From an uncultured Bacteroidales bacterium (GTDB taxonomy: Bacteria > Bacteroidota > Bacteroidia > Bacteroidales > UBA932): a DNA stretch of 14,006 bases. The position numbers were made by a program, and so were the translations under genes. The notes beneath the pieces are model-generated. The model worked only from the letters and a program-made list of their open reading frames with translations. It searched no databases and had not been told where the DNA came from. Within the stretch, counting starts at the first letter, position 1; the number at the start of each line of letters is the position of its first letter. Of the stretch, positions 1-6,505 are shown piece after piece. The stretch is taken from assembly GCA_946530505.1 (NCBI GenBank), contig CAMNAD010000027.1, forward strand, positions 1 to 14,006. The letters run 5' to 3'.

Positions 1-420
1 GTTTTGCATACATCTCGCCGGTTTTCGCAGGACTTGTATGCAGAAAGGCCTGTTTTGCATACATCTCGCCGGTTTTCGCAGGACTTGTATGCAAAAAGGG
101 CAGTTTTGCATACATCTCGCCAGTTTTCGCAGGACTTGTATGCAGAAAGGCCTGTTTTGCATACATCTCGCCAGTTTTCGCAGGACTTGTATGCAGAAAT
201 GGCAGTTTTGCATACATCTCGCCGGTTTTCGCAGGACTTGTATGCAGAAAGGCCTGTTTTGCATACATCTCGCCGGTTTTCGCAGGACTTGTATGCAAAA
301 AGGGCAGTTTTGCATACATCTCGCCAGTTTTCGCAGGACTTGTATGCAGAAAGGCCTGTTTTGCATTCATTTCGCCGGTTTTCGCAGGACTTGTATGCAA
401 AAAGGGCAGTTTTGCATACA
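1..420. repeat. Tandem array of 51-bp palindromic units (8 full copies plus a 12-bp partial)
   Basis: Units start at 1, 52, 103, 154, 205, 256, 307 and 358, and a partial one at 409. Each carries TGCATACA at unit positions 5-12 and its reverse complement TGTATGCA at 35-42. The TGTATGCA of one unit and the TGCATACA of the next form a second stem of up to 11 bp with a 7-nt loop. The last nine bases of the unit alternate strictly between GAAAGGCCT and AAAAGGGCA (GAAATGGCA in unit 4). Bases 1-153 are identical to 205-357, giving a 204-bp higher-order period. Unit 8 is the most diverged (CATTCATTTCG). The array probably continues left of the window. Almost no stop codons occur in any frame, so long ORFs arise on both strands. 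I see no ribosome binding site or protein signature and treat it as non-coding. Function unknown. Confidence 0.95.
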
Positions 421-442
421 AGTATGGAATAAACAAATAAAC

Positions 443-474
443 AATGCTCCAGTCGATTTTGACTGGAGCATTTT
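443..474 (-). terminator. Intrinsic terminator downstream of pta, possibly bidirectional
   Basis: A perfect 12-bp stem joins 443-454 and 461-472 (core TGCTCCAGTC / GACTGGAGCA) with a 6-nt loop GATTTT. On the minus strand the stem is followed by a T-rich run (TTGTTTATTTGTTTATT), which suits termination of ackA-pta transcription 53 nt after the pta stop. On the plus strand TTTT follows the stem, so it could also stop transcription coming out of the repeat array. Confidence 0.85.
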
Positions 475-488
475 GCTTATATCGTTGA

Positions 489-508
489 GCCACAACAACT
501 TATGTGGC
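489..508 (-). other. Small hairpin in the pta 3' untranslated region
   Basis: GCCACA at 489-494 pairs with TGTGGC at 503-508 around an 8-nt loop. It lies between the pta stop and the main terminator. It may be an accessory 3' structure; no function can be assigned. Confidence 0.35.
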
Positions 509-526
509 ACGCAACGCTACACAACC

Positions 527-1534
527 CTACTTCGCATCCATCGCCTGGCAGGCGGTGATGGCGATGAGGTTGTAGACATCTTCCACTGAGCAACCGCGGC
601 TGAGGTCGTTGACCGGCTTGGCGATGCCCTGGAGGATGGGGCCGATGGCTTCGGCATGGCCGAGGCGCTGGATGAGCTTGTAGGCGATGTTGCCGACTTC
701 CAGATTGGGGAATACCAGAACGTTGGCGGAACCCGCGATCTCGGAACCGGGAGCCTTCTTCTTTCCGACTGAAGGAACGAGGGCGGCATCCGCCTGCAGT
801 TCTCCGTCGATCTTCAAAGAAGGATCGAGTTCCTTTGCGAGGGCGGTAGCCTCTACGACCTTGTCCACCACTTCGTGCTTGGCCGAACCCTTGGTAGAGA
901 AGCTCAGCATTGCCACGCGGGGATCTGCGAAGCCGGCCACGCTCTTGGCGGTGCGGGCGGTGCAGACTGCGATCTGCGCAAGCTGGCCTGCATCGGGAGC
1001 GGGAGTGACTGCGACGTCGCCGATCACCAGCACGCCGTTCTCGCCGTATTCGGGAGCCTGGGTGAGCATCAGCATAGCGCCGCTGACGCAGGTGATGCCG
1101 GGAGAGCACTTGATGATCTGCAGGGCGGGACGCAGAGTCTCTCCGGTCGTGGAGAGGGCGCCGCTGATCTGTCCGTCGGCATCTCCGCTCTTGATGATGA
1201 GGCAGCCGAAGTAGAGGGGATCCAGAACGGTCTTTGCAGCCTGTTCGGGGGTCATGCCCTTGTTCTTGCGGAGCTCATAGAGCAGCTTTGCATACTCGGC
1301 GGTCTTCTCGCTGGTGGCGGGATCGATGATGGTCGCCTTGCCTATGTTACGCAGTCCGAGCTTTTCGGCATAGGCGAGGATTTCCTCTTTGTTTCCGATC
1401 AGGATGATTTCGGCGAGGCCGTCGGCAAGGGCGCGGTCTGCTGCCGTGATGGTGCGCTCCTCAAGCGATTCGGGGAGCACGATGCGCTGCTTGTTGGATT
1501 TGGCACGCGCTACGATTTGTTCGATAAGGCTCAT
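527..1534 (-). CDS. pta: Phosphate acetyltransferase (short, single-domain type)
   Basis: This cytoplasmic enzyme interconverts acetyl-CoA plus phosphate and acetyl phosphate plus CoA, the step before acetate kinase in acetate formation. The 335-aa product has the length of the short Pta class, with only the PTA_PTB catalytic domain and none of the N-terminal regulatory domains of long enterobacterial Pta. Family motifs visible include VAMLSFSTKGSAKHE, DGELQADAALVP, GSANVLVFPNLEVGN near residues 265-280, and NDLSRGCSVEDV near 309-320. In the last, Ser312, Arg313 and Asp319 match the active-site Ser-Arg and Asp known from Methanosarcina Pta. The ATG lies 3 nt after the ackA stop, so the two are almost certainly co-transcribed and probably translationally coupled. 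No clear Shine-Dalgarno is seen, which is common in Bacteroidota. The gene appears intact. Confidence 0.96.
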   Translation of the reverse strand: MSLIEQIVARAKSNKQRIVLPESLEERTITAADRALADGLAEIILIGNKEEILAYAEKLGLRNIGKATIIDPATSEKTAEYAKLLYELRKNKGMTPEQAAKTVLDPLYFGCLIIKSGDADGQISGALSTTGETLRPALQIIKCSPGITCVSGAMLMLTQAPEYGENGVLVIGDVAVTPAPDAGQLAQIAVCTARTAKSVAGFADPRVAMLSFSTKGSAKHEVVDKVVEATALAKELDPSLKIDGELQADAALVPSVGKKKAPGSEIAGSANVLVFPNLEVGNIAYKLIQRLGHAEAIGPILQGIAKPVNDLSRGCSVEDVYNLIAITACQAMDAK

Positions 1535-1537
1535 ATC

Positions 1538-2746
1538 TTATTTCTTTACCAGATTCATTGTATCGAGGGCGATCATAAGTTCCTCTTCCGTAGGGATGAG
1601 GGCTACCTTGACCTTGGAGTCGGGGGCGCTGATGAGGGCTTCTTCGCCGAAGGCCTTCTCATTGGCGGCGTAGTCGAGTTTGACTCCGATGGAACCGAGT
1701 TTCTCGCACACGCGGCGGCGCACCTTGTGATTGTGCTCGCCGATTCCGGCGGTCCATACGATGAGGTCTACTCCGTCGAGCACCACGCTGTAGGCGCCGA
1801 TGAGCTTGACGATGTCGTAGGTGAGCTTGTTGATGGCAAGCCGTGCGCGGGCGTCGCCTGCAGCGGCGGCGTCTTCGGTCTCACGCATGTCGGAGCTCAC
1901 TCCGCCCAGGCCGATAAGACCGCTCTTCTTGTTCATGATGGTGGTCATCTCGTCCGGGGAGATGTTCTTCTTCTTCATCATGTAGGGGATGACGTTGCAG
2001 TCTACGTTTCCGCAGCGGGTTCCCATGATCATGCCCTCGAGCGGCGTGAATCCCATGGAGGTGTCGATGCACTTGCCGTCCTTGATCGCGGTTACGGACG
2101 AGCCGTTGCCGATGTGGCAGGTGATGATCTTGGAATGATTGATGTCGATACCGGTGAATTCGGCGCCCCTGCGGGAAACATACTGGTGGGAGGTGCCGTG
2201 AGCGCCGTAACGGCGGACGTGGTAGTCGGTATAATAATCATAAGGGAGTGCGTACATGTATGCGTAGTCCGGCATGGTCTGATGGAAGGCCGTGTCGAAT
2301 ACCACCACCTGCGGAGTCTTGGGAAGCACCTGGGTGATGGCGTGGATGCCGAGCAGGTGGGCAGGATTGTGGAGAGGTGCGAAGTCGCAGCAGATTTCTA
2401 TCTTCTTCAGGACATCGTCGTTCACGAGGCAGCTGCCGTCGAAGAAGTCGGCACCCTGCACGATACGGTGACCTACCGCGTCTACATCATCGAAAGAATT
2501 GAGCACGCCGTGTTCGGGATCGACAAGAGCGTCCATCACGAGTTTCATTCCGAGCTTGTGGTCGGGAATGGGCAGGGCCTTTTCGAAAGGCTGCTTGCCG
2601 GTAGGCTTATGAGTGATGTTACCTTCGGGGAGGCCGATTTTCTCCACCAGACCCTTTGCCTTTACGGCATAGTCGTTGGCGCTCTTCATATCGAATAACT
2701 GATACTTGATAGAAGAACTGCCGCAGTTGATTACAAGAATTATCAT
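1538..2746 (-). CDS. ackA: Acetate kinase
   Basis: It transfers the phosphoryl group of acetyl phosphate to ADP, giving acetate and ATP in the cytoplasm, and works with the adjacent pta. The 402-aa protein has the normal family length and the ASKHA fold signatures: N-terminal NCGSSSIKYQLF (7-18), GHRIVQG (92-98), VVFDTAFHQTMP (148-159), YGAHGTSH (180-187), HIGNGSS (211-217) and TAGIGE (332-337). By comparison with the Methanosarcina enzyme, the catalytic and binding residues Arg94, Asp151, His183, Asn214, Arg244 and a Glu near 387-388 (PTEEEL) are present. Some normally well conserved positions differ: GTRCGNVDC (242-250) in place of the usual GTRSGDxDP, and VQGAD in place of VHGGE. It is the first gene of the operon; the promoter lies at 2778-2809. 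The start is fixed by the conserved N-terminal strand. Confidence 0.96.
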   Translation of the reverse strand: MIILVINCGSSSIKYQLFDMKSANDYAVKAKGLVEKIGLPEGNITHKPTGKQPFEKALPIPDHKLGMKLVMDALVDPEHGVLNSFDDVDAVGHRIVQGADFFDGSCLVNDDVLKKIEICCDFAPLHNPAHLLGIHAITQVLPKTPQVVVFDTAFHQTMPDYAYMYALPYDYYTDYHVRRYGAHGTSHQYVSRRGAEFTGIDINHSKIITCHIGNGSSVTAIKDGKCIDTSMGFTPLEGMIMGTRCGNVDCNVIPYMMKKKNISPDEMTTIMNKKSGLIGLGGVSSDMRETEDAAAAGDARARLAINKLTYDIVKLIGAYSVVLDGVDLIVWTAGIGEHNHKVRRRVCEKLGSIGVKLDYAANEKAFGEEALISAPDSKVKVALIPTEEELMIALDTMNLVKK

Positions 2747-2777
2747 ATTATTGAGTAAATGTGTTTTCGATAGCTTA

Positions 2778-2809
2778 CAAATTTAAGAAATAATGCTTAC
2801 TTTAGCAAA
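2778..2809 (-). promoter_or_regulatory. Bacteroidota-type promoter of ackA-pta
   Basis: On the minus strand a -33 element TTTG (2806-2809) and a -7 element TAAATTTG (2778-2785) are separated by exactly 20 bp. This matches the Bacteroides primary-sigma consensus TTTG-N19-21-TAnnTTTG. The -7 box ends about 31 bp upstream of the ackA ATG, so the leader is short. Confidence 0.8.
2798..2805 (+). promoter_or_regulatory. Possible -7 element for comEC
   Basis: TACTTTAG fits the Bacteroidota -7 pattern TAnnTTTG except at one base. It lies 24 bp upstream of the comEC ATG and abuts the -33 element of the divergent ackA promoter. No good -33 TTTG is seen at the right distance, so this is a weak call. 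Confidence 0.35.
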
Positions 2810-2829
2810 GAATTAAAAAGTGAATCGTT

Positions 2830-3888
2830 ATGGTAGAGGCGAGAGATCCCGTGCTGATATCGTTTCCTTTTGCCGCGGGGGTGGCCCTCGCGCAGTTCTG
2901 TCCGTTCCCCCTCTTCCATTATTCGCTGGCGCTCACCGCCTTGCTTCTGCTGCTGATGCTTGGCGGCAGACTGTCCGGAAGGCTGTGGTATGCGCTGCTG
3001 TTTGCCGCCCTGGGAGCGCTGTGCGGAGAGTTGCGGGGGGATGCTCCACCCGCATTTTCCGGAGGACTGGCGGGCAGGGCGCTGGCGCATACCGATGCGC
3101 TGATACGGAGCATACCGTTCGCGCACGGCAGCACGAATGAACTGCTCCGGGCCCTGCTCACCGGGCAGAGGGATGGTCTGGCCAGGGAGACCGTGGACGC
3201 GTTCCGCGCCGCCGGCGCTTCCCACATCCTTGCGCTGAGCGGCCTGCATCTCGGAATCATCTATCTTATTATAGGAAAACTGCTTACACCCATGGGGAAC
3301 GGACGGGTGAGCGCGCCTGTGCGCAGCGGCCTGATCATCGCCGCCTGCACCTTCTACACGCTGATGACCGGAGCGTCGCCTTCGACAGTGCGGGCGCTGC
3401 TGTTCATCTCCCTGAACGAAATCCTCCGGCACTTCCCCGGCAGGAAGAAAAGCCCCATCGCCATCTGGTGCTGCGCGCTGCTCATACAGCTGGCCGCCTG
3501 CCCCTGGGTGATATCGTCCTTGGGATTCCAGCTGAGCTACCTGGCAATGCTCGGGATTTTCCTTCTTTTCCCCAAGCTGGACGCCTGGTTCCCTTCGGAG
3601 GGCCGCAGGAAGGGTCCCGTGAAATGGATGTGGTCGTCGATGGCGTTGAGCATCTCCTGCCAGATTTTCACCGCGCCTCTGGTATGGCTGCACTTCCGGA
3701 CCTTCCCCAAGCACTTTCTGCTCACGAATCTCATCGCCCTGCCGCTGACATCCTTCCTCATGTTCGGCGCCGTTGCCTGTCTGGCCCTTTCCGCCTTCGG
3801 CATCTGCCCCGCCTGGCTGGTCTGGACGGTAGACGCCCTTGCCGGCGCATTGCAGTACTGCCTCTCGATTATTGCAGATTTGGCCTGA
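2830..3888 (+). CDS. comEC: ComEC/Rec2-type competence channel protein, minimal form
   Basis: ComEC proteins form the inner-membrane channel that takes single-stranded DNA into the cytoplasm during transformation. The product is 352 aa and strongly hydrophobic. The Competence domain covers about residues 100-350: LLRALLTGQRDGL (105-117), AFRAAGASHILALSGLHLG (124-142), GASPSTVRALLF (181-192), SLGFQLSYLAMLGI (230-243), and TAPLVWLHF followed by FLLTNLIALPL (281-306). Two or three hydrophobic segments precede it. Full ComEC proteins are usually about 650-800 aa, with an N-terminal OB-fold (DUF4131) and often a C-terminal metallo-beta-lactamase domain. Neither is visible here. Only 135 bp without coding signal follow the stop, so a recent frameshift splitting the gene is unlikely. 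It is monocistronic and divergent from ackA. Family assignment is firm; activity in DNA uptake is uncertain. Confidence 0.88.
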   Translation: MVEARDPVLISFPFAAGVALAQFCPFPLFHYSLALTALLLLLMLGGRLSGRLWYALLFAALGALCGELRGDAPPAFSGGLAGRALAHTDALIRSIPFAHGSTNELLRALLTGQRDGLARETVDAFRAAGASHILALSGLHLGIIYLIIGKLLTPMGNGRVSAPVRSGLIIAACTFYTLMTGASPSTVRALLFISLNEILRHFPGRKKSPIAIWCCALLIQLAACPWVISSLGFQLSYLAMLGIFLLFPKLDAWFPSEGRRKGPVKWMWSSMALSISCQIFTAPLVWLHFRTFPKHFLLTNLIALPLTSFLMFGAVACLALSAFGICPAWLVWTVDALAGALQYCLSIIADLA

Positions 3889-3916
3889 TTCATCCGGGAA
3901 GTCCCGGGACAAATCT

Positions 3917-4023
3917 CCGGGCAGCCAACTCCCTGATTTACAACAATTTCCTGAAAACAAATCGGTGAAATTCGCCGATTTGTTTTCAGGAAGTCACTGA
4001 TTCACAGGAAGATAGCTGCCCGG
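3917..4023. terminator. Nested palindrome between convergent genes, likely bidirectional terminator
   Basis: An 18-bp perfect inverted repeat (3948-3965 with 3975-3992, loop TGAAATTCG) is surrounded by a second, 9-bp perfect inverted repeat, CCGGGCAGC at 3917-3925 and GCTGCCCGG at 4015-4023. Both share the same centre at 3970. The 22-nt segments between the arms are partly complementary (CCCTG / CAGG region). The element fills the gap between comEC (+) and the TPM gene (-) and ends at the base before the TPM stop codon. No long T run follows the inner stem, so termination is inferred from position and structure. A decayed mobile palindrome is an alternative. Confidence 0.6.
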
Positions 4024-4827
4024 TTAAAAGCGGCCGCTCGCTCCGCCGCCGCCGAAGGAACCGCCGCCAAAGCCGCCGAAGCCTCCTCCGAAACCTCCGC
4101 CCCAGCCGGAACCTCCGCCGAAACCGCCGCCGGTCCAGTTGCTGTTAGAAGAGCCGCTGCCGGGCCCGAAAATTATGGTAGGCCCGCGGAAACCGCCTCC
4201 GCCGCGATGATTGTCATCCTTGGAAGCCGCGTACAATATCAGCAGGAATGCGACCAGGAAGAATGCGGCCATGATCAACAGCGGAACGATATCGTCGTCT
4301 TCGGAATCCCGGGGCTCGCTGATTTCCCCTTCAGCGAGGGCCATCAGTTCCGTGCAGGCCTTGCTCACGGCAGGCCAGTATTCGTCCTGGCGGAGATGAG
4401 GCCCCATTATGTTGCGGATGATACGGGAGGCATAGGCGTCGGGGATAGCTCCCTCGAGCCCGCGCCCAACCTGTATGGTCACGTCCACGTAGCCGCCGTT
4501 ACGGGTTTTCAGCAGGATCAGCACGCCGTTGTTCCGGCTGCTGCCTATCCCCCACTCGTTGGCAAGCGCAAGTGCGAACTGGGCGACATCGTAGTCGTGA
4601 AGGTCGGTGACAGTCACCACGCAGATCTGATTCGAAGTGCGCTCGTCGAAATCGACAAGGGCCCTTTCGAGGGAGTCCGCCTGATAATAGGTAAATGCGT
4701 TCGCAAAATCGTTCACAAGCCTGGGAGGATCCTGCGGCCTGGGGATAAAATCACTGACCGTCGCCCCGCACGGCAATGCCAGGGCGACGAGCAGAAATAA
4801 AATGGATATCCTTTTCAGGAAAGGCAT
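4024..4827 (-). CDS. TPM-domain (YgcG-like) membrane protein with glycine-rich tail
   Basis: The 267-aa protein has an N-terminal signal peptide (about 1-22) and a TPM domain at about 36-160, including LVNDFANAF, the SNQICVVTV strand, WGIGSSRNNGVLILL and QVGRGLEGAIPD. A single membrane segment lies at about 181-200, followed by a Gly/Phe/Ser-rich tail ending GGGGASGRF. The domain should therefore face the periplasm and the low-complexity tail the cytoplasm. TPM-domain proteins include a plant thylakoid phosphatase and bacterial YgcG proteins whose biochemical role is poorly defined. Linkage to lemA is a widespread arrangement. Its ATG shares one base with the lemA stop (TGATG), which suggests translational coupling. 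Function in envelope maintenance or stress is inferred only from context. Confidence 0.88.
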   Translation of the reverse strand: MPFLKRISILFLLVALALPCGATVSDFIPRPQDPPRLVNDFANAFTYYQADSLERALVDFDERTSNQICVVTVTDLHDYDVAQFALALANEWGIGSSRNNGVLILLKTRNGGYVDVTIQVGRGLEGAIPDAYASRIIRNIMGPHLRQDEYWPAVSKACTELMALAEGEISEPRDSEDDDIVPLLIMAAFFLVAFLLILYAASKDDNHRGGGGFRGPTIIFGPGSGSSNSNWTGGGFGGGSGWGGGFGGGFGGFGGGSFGGGGASGRF

Positions 4828-5399
4828 CAGAACTCTACCTTAGGTGCGGTCTTGGCAGCTTCGTCAGCCTCGAAATAGCCCTTGGCGGAGAAGCCGAACA
4901 CACCTGCGAGCAGGTTTGCAGGGAAACGGCGGATAGATGTGTTGTAATCCTTCGCGGTCTCGTTGAAAGCCCTGCGGGCCTCTGCGATGCGGTTTTCCGT
5001 GCCTTCGAGCTGAGCCTGAAGGTCGAGGAAATTCTCGTTGGCCTTGAGTTCGGGATAGTTTTCAACAACCATGAGCAGTCGGTTCAGTGCGGAACTCACT
5101 TCGCCCTGGGCCTTCTGGTAGGCGGCCACATCTTCGGAACTGAGTTCGCCTCCGCTGACCTGGGTGGCGGCTGCGCGTGCGTTCACGACTGCCTCGAGGG
5201 TTCCCTTCTCGTGTTCTGCATAACCCTTGACGGTTGCGACAAGGTTGGGGATGAGGTCGGCACGGCGCTGGTAGTTGTTCTCTACCTGGCCCCATGCAGC
5301 GGTTACAGCTTCATCCTTATTCACAAGCCCGTTATAGGCAGAAATGCCCCAAATAGCGATTACGGCGATAATGCCGATCCAAACAAGAGTTTTTTTCAT
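4827..5399 (-). CDS. lemA: LemA family protein
   Basis: The 190-aa protein has one N-terminal membrane segment (about 5-22), followed by a mostly helical LemA domain. Diagnostic blocks are YNGLVNKDEAV, AWGQVENNYQRRADLIPNLV (35-54), TVKGYAEHE, ENYPELKANENFLDLQ (113-128), QLEGTENRI and the C-terminal YNTSIRRFP (152-160). Length is normal for the family. LemA proteins are membrane-anchored helical bundles of unclear biochemical role. It lies 18 nt downstream of the lipoprotein gene and overlaps the TPM gene by one base, so it is the middle gene of a probable three-gene unit. Confidence 0.93.
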   Translation of the reverse strand: MKKTLVWIGIIAVIAIWGISAYNGLVNKDEAVTAAWGQVENNYQRRADLIPNLVATVKGYAEHEKGTLEAVVNARAAATQVSGGELSSEDVAAYQKAQGEVSSALNRLLMVVENYPELKANENFLDLQAQLEGTENRIAEARRAFNETAKDYNTSIRRFPANLLAGVFGFSAKGYFEADEAAKTAPKVEF

Positions 5400-5417
5400 G
5401 GTATATTCAAATTAAAA

Positions 5418-6416
5418 TCATCTCACACAACGTACGGAAGCCCTGATGGCATCCTTGCCATATTCTCCGGCGAAAAATTCCGTTTTGTCAACATAGAGAT
5501 AGCGTGCCGACGCCATATCCGCACTTGCATCGGAAGCCCAGAACATGGCATATTTGTTCAGCCCCTTCAGGCTGTATGAACTCCCGTTATTGACCATATA
5601 TCCGACAGGAATGGCAGAGAATCTGGTGCTGTTGGTGATTTTCACCTGTGGCCAGAACTCCCACATCTTACTGCCGTTGAAGGTAGCATCGACCATAAGC
5701 TTGCCTGCGGAAGAGATTTCGCTGCCGCCACCTGCTTCAGCAAGAGCCTTGAAATCGGCGTCTGAAGGCAGGTGCCAGCCAGCAGGGCAGGCAGTGGAAG
5801 CCTCTTCCCACGTGTAATAACGCCCGTAGATGGGGTCCATCGCTTCGGCCATTTCGTACGACTCTCCGGCACCCCTCCATCCAAGATTCTGAATCATCCA
5901 GTCCTTGCCTGCGACATTGCTGTAATAGTAAGTCAATCCGTCGCGGCTGTCAGTAAAGGACGGTACGGATGACAGGAAGTCATATCCTTTGAGCGAACCG
6001 GTGCCAAGAGCAGGATCGACGACGGTAAAGGATACATTTGCAGACTTGATGTAATAGCCGTCGGCCCACATATTAACCACAAGCGAATATGATTTAAGCT
6101 CGTTCGAAGTCACCTCGAAATCGAATTCCTTGCTCTTCGAAACCGGATCGTTCTCAAGACGGAGAGTATCAGTGACCAGCGTGAGCGGGTTGTACCAGCT
6201 GACTGCCAGGAGTGTGTCCGCTTCATCGGCCTTGTAAACGCCGGTAGGCACCACGTGGACGACATCGCCAGGGTAAAGGTACTTCGGAATGTCGAAAGAA
6301 ACCGAACCGTTGAGATATGCTTTTTCATCGGTTTCGTCTTTGTCTTTTTTGCAGGATACGGCCGATACAACGGCAAGAGCCAGAACAGTTATGCTTATAT
6401 AACGCAGAATCTTCAT
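5418..6416 (-). CDS. Lipoprotein with C-terminal FISUMP domain
   Basis: The 332-aa product begins with a lipoprotein signal peptide. The lipobox AVSC puts the lipidated cysteine at residue 22, followed by a charged KKDKDETDE linker. Residues about 35-135 are beta-rich and resemble no family I can name. Residues about 150-332 match the Fibrobacter succinogenes major paralogous (FISUMP) domain: DGLTYYY, DWMIQNLGW (172-180), GRYYTWEEASTACPAGWHLP (198-217) and terminal ASVRCVR (326-332). Cys210 and Cys330 sit at the conserved cysteine positions and may form a disulfide. The domain is abundant in surface and secreted proteins of Bacteroidota and Fibrobacter; its ligand is unknown. Probably anchored in the outer membrane. 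It is the first gene of the unit with lemA and the TPM gene. Confidence 0.85.
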   Translation of the reverse strand: MKILRYISITVLALAVVSAVSCKKDKDETDEKAYLNGSVSFDIPKYLYPGDVVHVVPTGVYKADEADTLLAVSWYNPLTLVTDTLRLENDPVSKSKEFDFEVTSNELKSYSLVVNMWADGYYIKSANVSFTVVDPALGTGSLKGYDFLSSVPSFTDSRDGLTYYYSNVAGKDWMIQNLGWRGAGESYEMAEAMDPIYGRYYTWEEASTACPAGWHLPSDADFKALAEAGGGSEISSAGKLMVDATFNGSKMWEFWPQVKITNSTRFSAIPVGYMVNNGSSYSLKGLNKYAMFWASDASADMASARYLYVDKTEFFAGEYGKDAIRASVRCVR

Positions 6417-6434
6417 CTCAAATTATTTATCAGG

Positions 6435-6442
6435 CAAATATA
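6435..6442 (-). promoter_or_regulatory. Perfect -7 element upstream of the FISUMP lipoprotein gene
   Basis: The minus strand reads TATATTTG here, an exact TAnnTTTG box ending 18 bp from the ATG. The -33 region, about 20 bp upstream, is only a T-rich run (TTTA) rather than TTTG. The promoter call rests mainly on the -7 box. Confidence 0.6.
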
Positions 6443-6474
6443 ATACAAATATTCTGCCGAAGTAAAAAAAACCT

Positions 6475-6482
6475 TATATTTG
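6475..6482 (+). promoter_or_regulatory. Perfect -7 element upstream of the DUF4290-ftsK operon
   Basis: TATATTTG matches the Bacteroidota -7 consensus exactly and lies 23 bp before the DUF4290 ATG. The expected -33 TTTG is degenerate (about ATTCTG at 6451-6456). Together with the box at 6435-6442 it makes this 89-bp gap a divergent promoter region. AAGGA at 6499-6503, just before the ATG, may serve as ribosome binding site. Confidence 0.6.
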
Positions 6483-6505
6483 CGTTTAGGCAAAAACAAG
6501 GAAAA

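Noticed and set aside
1..420. CRISPR array
   Set aside because: There are no unique spacers; the whole 51-bp unit repeats, with two alternating ends and an exact 153-bp block duplication. No cas gene is nearby.
1..420. Integron attC array
   Set aside because: Units are uniform, too short, lack gene cassettes between them, and the stems lack recognisable attC core sites.
1..432. Long ORFs with 17-residue repeats across the tandem array
   Set aside because: The 51-bp unit lacks stop codons in nearly every frame on both strands and its length is a multiple of three, so several long ORFs appear automatically. There is no ribosome binding site, signal peptide or family signature.
875..2698. Long plus-strand ORF opposite pta and ackA
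   Set aside because: It is antisense to two clearly recognisable enzymes and has no family motifs; it reflects the codon bias of the real genes.
3893..3907. Small CCGGG / CCCGG inverted repeat just after the comEC stop
   Set aside because: The loop is too short or the stem only about 4 bp, with no T run. It may add to 3' structure but is not supportable as a separate terminator.
6317..6505. Upstream extension of the DUF4290 reading frame
   Set aside because: It would overlap the divergent lipoprotein gene and run through both -7 boxes; the conserved protein begins at the ATG at 6506.
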